This document shows, piece by piece, positions 21,195 to 24,729 of a DNA stretch of 24,729 nt. The position numbers and the translations under genes were made by a program. The notes below the pieces were generated by a model. That model was not told the DNA's origin. It saw only the letters and a program-made list of their open reading frames with translations, and searched no databases. Every line of letters begins with the position of its first letter. The stretch's first letter is position 1. Source of the DNA: Kitasatospora phosalacinea (GTDB lineage: Bacteria; Actinomycetota; Actinomycetes; Streptomycetales; Streptomycetaceae); contig NZ_JNYE01000111.1 of the NCBI RefSeq assembly GCF_000717185.1, positions 1-24,729 on the forward strand, given 5' to 3'.

Positions 21195-24100
21195 GCGGGA
21201 CGGGGCGGGCGGACGGCGTGGGCCCGGTCGCGGACGTCGGCGGCGGGGTGGTGGCGCAGTTCGCGCAGGAGGGCGCGCCAGGGCTCGGGCCAGTGGGCGG
21301 CGCTGCCCGCGCCGGTCAGGGCGACGGCGAACAGGCCGGCGGCCAGGGTGCCTTCGGCGGTGAGTCGGCGTGCGGCGTCCAGGGCCGGGGCGTCGGCGGG
21401 GAGGGAGGTGCCCAGCGAGTGGCGCAGGGTGGCCGCGAGGTCGGCGGCCAGGGCCGGACGGTCGGGCAGCAGGGCGGCCACCGCGAGGAGGGTGTCGCCG
21501 ATCTCCGGGTCGGTCACCGCCACGGTGGCGAGCAGCTGCCGGGCGGCCTGGGCGCGCAGGGCGGGGGCGGGCAGCAGGATGGCGGCGACGGCCCGGCGGA
21601 CCTCCGGGAGGTTCGGGGCGTCCCAGAGGCTGCCCAGCCGGTCCAGCAGCTCGTCCAGCCGCTCCCGGGCGTGCTCGCCCGCCTGCTCGTCCGCCCGGAC
21701 GGCCCCGGTCAGCGTGGTCAGCAGTCCGGCCAGGACGCTGCCGGGGGCGCAGCCACCGGTCGGGTGCGGGGCGGCGCCGACCGCGATGGCGACCAGGCCG
21801 TGGGCGGCAGACTTCCAGCGGTCCGGCCGGTCCGGGTCGTCCGGGTCGTCCGGGGCGAGGACGGCCCGGGCCAGGTCGGCCACCGCCTCGGGCGCGTGCT
21901 CGGCCAGTCCGACCAGGCGGCCGCGGGCGACGTGCTCGGCGATGGAGTCGCCCAGGTCGAGCATCCGGACGACCAGGGCGGCGTAGCGGGAGCGGTCGGC
22001 GGGCGGCAGGCGGTGCGGCTCGGGGTCGAGGACGCGCAGGCGCTGGAGGGTGCTGCCGCGTTCGACGGTGTCGGCGAGCAGGGCCCAGCGCGCCCCGGTG
22101 GCGACCGCGGCCTCGTCGGCGCGGGTGTCGCCGATCCGGTCGGTGGTCTCGGCGGTGGTGACGGTGCGGACGTCGGCGTGCTGCTCGGGTGCCAGGTGGG
22201 CGGCAAGCAGCAGTTCCGCGGCGGTCTCGGCGGGCAGGTGGCGGGCGGCCAGCCGGACGGCCTGCTTGCGGCTGGTGACCTTGGCGGCGGCGGGGCCGAG
22301 GACGATCGCGCGCAGGGCCGGGGCGAGGGCGTCCGCGGGGGTGTGCCGGGCCGGGCGGTCGGCGGCGTACAGGGCGACCCGGGCCCGGTCGTGACCGGCC
22401 AGGGCGAGCAGGTCGGGGAGGACGGAGGCCGGGTCGGCGGTGTGCGGGAGCGCGGCGAGGGCGGTCTCGGCGAGGGCGGTGTCCGGGTCGGCGGCCCAGC
22501 GGCGCAGCAGCGCGGTGCCGACGTCGCCGAGCGGGGCGGCGGCCCGCAGGGCGGCGGCGCGCTCCTCGGCAGGGCGGTCCGGGTCGGCGGCGGTGGCGGC
22601 CAACCTGCTTGCGGCGTCCTGCTGTTGGCGGGGCGTCCAGCGGTCGGCGGTGGCCGTGTCGGCCTCGGTGAGGTCTCCCGGGAGGAGGGCCAGCAGGTCG
22701 GTGCGGACGGCGGTGAGCACGGCGCGGACGGGGGCCGAGCGGGCGGCGGACGGGTCACGGGTGAGCAGGTCGAGCGCGGTGGCGGGGTCGAGGGGCACCA
22801 GGTGGTCGAGGGCGCGGCACCGGGCCTCGTCGGTGCCGGTGCGCAGCGCCCGGGCGAGCGGTTCGGCGAGGACGCGCCGGGCGCGGGGGCCGAGCGCGTC
22901 GGCGACGGTGAGCAGCAGGGCGGCGTCCGGGGTGGCGGCCGAGTCGCGCAGGAGCGGCCGCAGGGCGTCGAGGACGGCCCGTTCGCGGCCACGGGGCAGG
23001 GTGATCCGGGGCGCGCCGGTGCGTTCCAGGGTGCGGGTCGCCCAGGCGGCGAGGGCGGTGCCGGACGGGTGGCGGGCCAGGACGGCCACGGCCGTGTCGG
23101 TGAGGCCGGCGCGGGTGTGCTCGGAGCAGTCGCGGGTGGTGAGGGCCTCCTCGGTGAGGCGGTGCAGGTCGGCGGCGTGCCCGTCGTGCAGGACGGGGGC
23201 CAGCTCGGCGAGGGCGGACAGCGGGCCCCAGCGGACCGGGTCCTGCTCGTTGCGCAGACGGCGGGCGAGCGTCGGCAGCAGCTCCGACACGGCCGCCGGG
23301 TCGCCGGAGCGGGCGGCGTTGCCGATCAGCTCCTCCCAGCCGTAGGCCCGTTCGGTGGGCTCCGGTAGGCGGGTCTCGGCGAGCAGCCGGGGCCGGGCCT
23401 CGGCGGGCGGGAGCAGGGCGACCAGGCTCAGCAGGTCGGCGGGGGTCGGGACGGGCGGGGGGCCGGGCGCGGCGAGCCAGTCGGCGAGGTCGCCGTCCTG
23501 GTTGCGGCGCAGGCGGTGGATCTCGGCCCGGGCCCGCGGGTACCGGTCGGCGGCGGGCAGCAGGGCGAGCGCCTCCGCGTAGTACCCGACCCGGCGGTAG
23601 AGGTCGGCGTACACGCTGTCGTGGAGGGCGGGGCGGCGGGCGGGCGGCAGGGCGCGCAGCAGCACCGGGCCGTGGCCGGGCTGTTGGGCGACGAGGTCGG
23701 CCAGCGCGGACGGGTCGGCGGCGGCCAGGCGGCGGGCGACGGCGGGGCGCAGCGCCGTGTCGCGGCGGCTGCGGGCGACGGCGAGCAGCCGGGCCGTGCG
23801 GGTGGGGTCCGCGGCGGCCAGGTCCGCGAGCCGGTCGCGCAGGGGCCTCGGCAGCGGCGGGCCGCCGGGGCGCCGTTCCAGCAGGTCGAGCACCCGCAGG
23901 GGCAGGTGGCGGGCGGCGGCGGCCAGGGCGTGGACGTGCCGGGACCAGGCGGTCCGGTCGGCGAGCTGCGGTTCGACGGCGTCCAGGACGGCCTGCGGGT
24001 GGCGGTGGCCGAGCGCGGCGGTGAAGTCCACGGCGTGGGCGTACGCGGGCAGTTCGGCGGTCACGAAGGCGGCCGAGCAGAGCGGCAGCAGCGGCGCGGC

Positions 24101-24523
24101 GGCCCGCGGGCCGTGGCTGCGGCTGAGCGCCGCGACCAGCCGTTCGGCGAGCGCGGTGCGCCCGGAGCGGAGGACCGCCGCGACCAGTTCGGCCCGGACG
24201 GCCGTCGGCGCGGCCGCCACGGCCTGCGCCACCGCCTCGTCCGGCACCGGGAGTCGGCGGATCGCCCGGTGCGCGTACCTCCGCACCACCGCGTCCGGGT
24301 CGGCCAGCCGGGCGGTCAGGTGCGGGGTGTGCCGGCCGGCCAGCGCGGCGAGGGCGGCGAGCCGCCGTTCGTAGCGGCCGCGTTCCGCCAACTCGGCTAT
24401 CAGGGAGGGTAGTTCGCCGGTGGCGGCCAGGGCGTGCGCGGTGCGGGCGACGGTGCGCAGCCGGTCGGCGTGGGCGAGGGGCTCGACGGCGGCGAGCAGG
24501 CGCTCGGCGGGGGTGTCACTCAT
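21185..24523 (-). CDS. Large HEAT-like repeat protein, 1112 aa
   Basis: The whole protein is a chain of amphipathic helices rich in Ala, Leu, Arg and Asp, with repeated pieces of the form 'DPD-x-x-V-R-x-x-A-x-x-A-L/I' (for example ADPDAVVRRYAHRAIRRL near residue 73) and many Pro-containing turns. This is typical of HEAT/ARM-like solenoids with perhaps 20 or more units. There is no signal peptide, membrane segment, nucleotide-binding loop or nuclease motif that I can see. A 'DDPDDPDRPDRW' linker occurs at about 890-905. Such proteins usually bind other proteins or nucleic acids. The ATG at 24523 gives MSDTPAERLLAAVEP; no strong ribosome binding site precedes it. It converges on the CPCH protein gene with a 10-base overlap of coding ends, so the two are not co-transcribed, but they may still act together. 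Confidence 0.82.
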   Translation of the reverse strand: MSDTPAERLLAAVEPLAHADRLRTVARTAHALAATGELPSLIAELAERGRYERRLAALAALAGRHTPHLTARLADPDAVVRRYAHRAIRRLPVPDEAVAQAVAAAPTAVRAELVAAVLRSGRTALAERLVAALSRSHGPRAAAPLLPLCSAAFVTAELPAYAHAVDFTAALGHRHPQAVLDAVEPQLADRTAWSRHVHALAAAARHLPLRVLDLLERRPGGPPLPRPLRDRLADLAAADPTRTARLLAVARSRRDTALRPAVARRLAAADPSALADLVAQQPGHGPVLLRALPPARRPALHDSVYADLYRRVGYYAEALALLPAADRYPRARAEIHRLRRNQDGDLADWLAAPGPPPVPTPADLLSLVALLPPAEARPRLLAETRLPEPTERAYGWEELIGNAARSGDPAAVSELLPTLARRLRNEQDPVRWGPLSALAELAPVLHDGHAADLHRLTEEALTTRDCSEHTRAGLTDTAVAVLARHPSGTALAAWATRTLERTGAPRITLPRGRERAVLDALRPLLRDSAATPDAALLLTVADALGPRARRVLAEPLARALRTGTDEARCRALDHLVPLDPATALDLLTRDPSAARSAPVRAVLTAVRTDLLALLPGDLTEADTATADRWTPRQQQDAASRLAATAADPDRPAEERAAALRAAAPLGDVGTALLRRWAADPDTALAETALAALPHTADPASVLPDLLALAGHDRARVALYAADRPARHTPADALAPALRAIVLGPAAAKVTSRKQAVRLAARHLPAETAAELLLAAHLAPEQHADVRTVTTAETTDRIGDTRADEAAVATGARWALLADTVERGSTLQRLRVLDPEPHRLPPADRSRYAALVVRMLDLGDSIAEHVARGRLVGLAEHAPEAVADLARAVLAPDDPDDPDRPDRWKSAAHGLVAIAVGAAPHPTGGCAPGSVLAGLLTTLTGAVRADEQAGEHARERLDELLDRLGSLWDAPNLPEVRRAVAAILLPAPALRAQAARQLLATVAVTDPEIGDTLLAVAALLPDRPALAADLAATLRHSLGTSLPADAPALDAARRLTAEGTLAAGLFAVALTGAGSAAHWPEPWRALLRELRHHPAADVRDRAHAVRPPRPAQE

Positions 24524-24616
24524 CGCGGGCGATTCTGGCGGCCCCGGCCGGAGCTCGCACCCCGTTTTCGGCGGCGGTCCTCACGGCCGGCCGCGGTTCG
24601 GCGCGGGCGCCGGCGG

Positions 24617-24655
24617 GGCCGGGGCCCGGCCGTGGGTCCCGGCCGGGCCCCGGCC
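24617..24655. terminator. Perfect 16-bp GC hairpin in the right-hand spacer
   Basis: GGCCGGGGCCCGGCCG (24617-24632) pairs perfectly with 24640-24655 around the loop TGGGTCC. It lies upstream of the repeat-protein gene, so as a terminator it would serve a minus-strand gene beyond the window. CCCGGCCGTGGGTC also occurs twice as a direct repeat (24625-24638 and 24649-24662), so the structure may have come from duplication. Confidence 0.55.
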
Positions 24656-24708
24656 GTGGGTCTCGAACGACTTCGCGGCCGGTTCTCCTGGTTGGCCTCC
24701 GCCGTCGT

Positions 24709-24728
24709 CGAGCCGAGCCGAGCCGAGC
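24709..24728. repeat. Four tandem copies of CGAGC at the window edge
   Basis: The pentamer CGAGC repeats four times and may continue beyond the last base. No gene or site is evident around it. A short simple-sequence repeat in a spacer is the plain reading. Confidence 0.8.
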
Positions 24729-24729
24729 C

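Noticed and set aside
1..24729. CRISPR array, tRNA or rRNA genes, insertion sequences, phage genes, secondary-metabolite cluster enzymes
   Set aside because: No regular repeat-spacer pattern, no tRNA-like cloverleaf or CCA-end motif, no transposase or integrase reading and no synthase domains were noticed by eye on either strand.

Overview
The window is very GC-rich actinobacterial chromosome with strong third-position G/C bias, long GC-driven shadow frames and GGAGG-type ribosome binding sites. Gene content and order point to Streptomycetaceae. The crotonyl-CoA carboxylase/reductase is 445 aa long and its four CO2-site residues fall at exactly the positions known for the Kitasatospora setae enzyme (N81, F170, E171, H365), so Kitasatospora or a close Streptomyces is likely (inference).

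Layout. 1-83: C-rich lead-in. 84-1364: a membrane-anchored protein of unknown function that looks like the second gene of an operon starting outside the window. 1375-2694 (minus): a divergent glutamine-synthetase-family ligase, facing away from a TetR regulator (2946-3587) and a DHA2-type MFS exporter (3708-5201). The 251-base divergent region is dense in regulatory structure: a Crp-like palindrome, two copies of one inverted repeat 41 bp apart, and a perfect 16-bp tandem repeat. 5202-5891: a strong terminator, the tail of a decayed minus-strand gene and a candidate promoter/operator.

5892-15360 is the metabolic core, the ethylmalonyl-CoA pathway for acetyl-CoA assimilation. It holds a tandem-fused 3-hydroxyacyl-CoA dehydrogenase, a TetR regulator, crotonyl-CoA carboxylase/reductase (ccr), B12-dependent ethylmalonyl-CoA mutase (ecm/meaA), a CitE-type methylmalyl-CoA/malyl-CoA lyase (mcl), a MaoC-type mesaconyl-CoA hydratase (mch) and a methylsuccinyl-CoA dehydrogenase (mcd). 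ccr to mch are packed tightly (1-base overlap, then gaps of 21 and 9 bases). mcd is set off by 150 bases containing a perfect 14-bp hairpin. Palindromes sharing GCAC-N3-GTGC lie just before the tetR start, inside the end of tetR and in the ccr upstream region, and look like operators of that TetR protein. The pathway supplies ethylmalonyl-CoA and methylmalonyl-CoA-type extender units as well as glyoxylate and propionyl-CoA.

15361-17391: two successive terminators, then psd and pssA, overlapping genes for the two steps from CDP-diacylglycerol to phosphatidylethanolamine, closed by a perfect 20-bp terminator. 17414-24523: poorly characterised genes. These are a 500-aa unknown (minus), a membrane-anchored alpha/beta hydrolase (minus), a 257-aa protein with a CPCH motif (plus), and a 1112-aa alpha-helical HEAT-like repeat protein (minus) whose 3' end overlaps the preceding gene by 10 bases. 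24524-24729 holds a GC-rich hairpin and a short tandem repeat but no gene.

I saw no tRNA, rRNA, CRISPR array, insertion sequence or phage gene. I found no wholly new system. The most original signals are the two operator families, the Crp-like site, the hairpin between mch and mcd, and the unexplained HEAT-like/CPCH gene pair.
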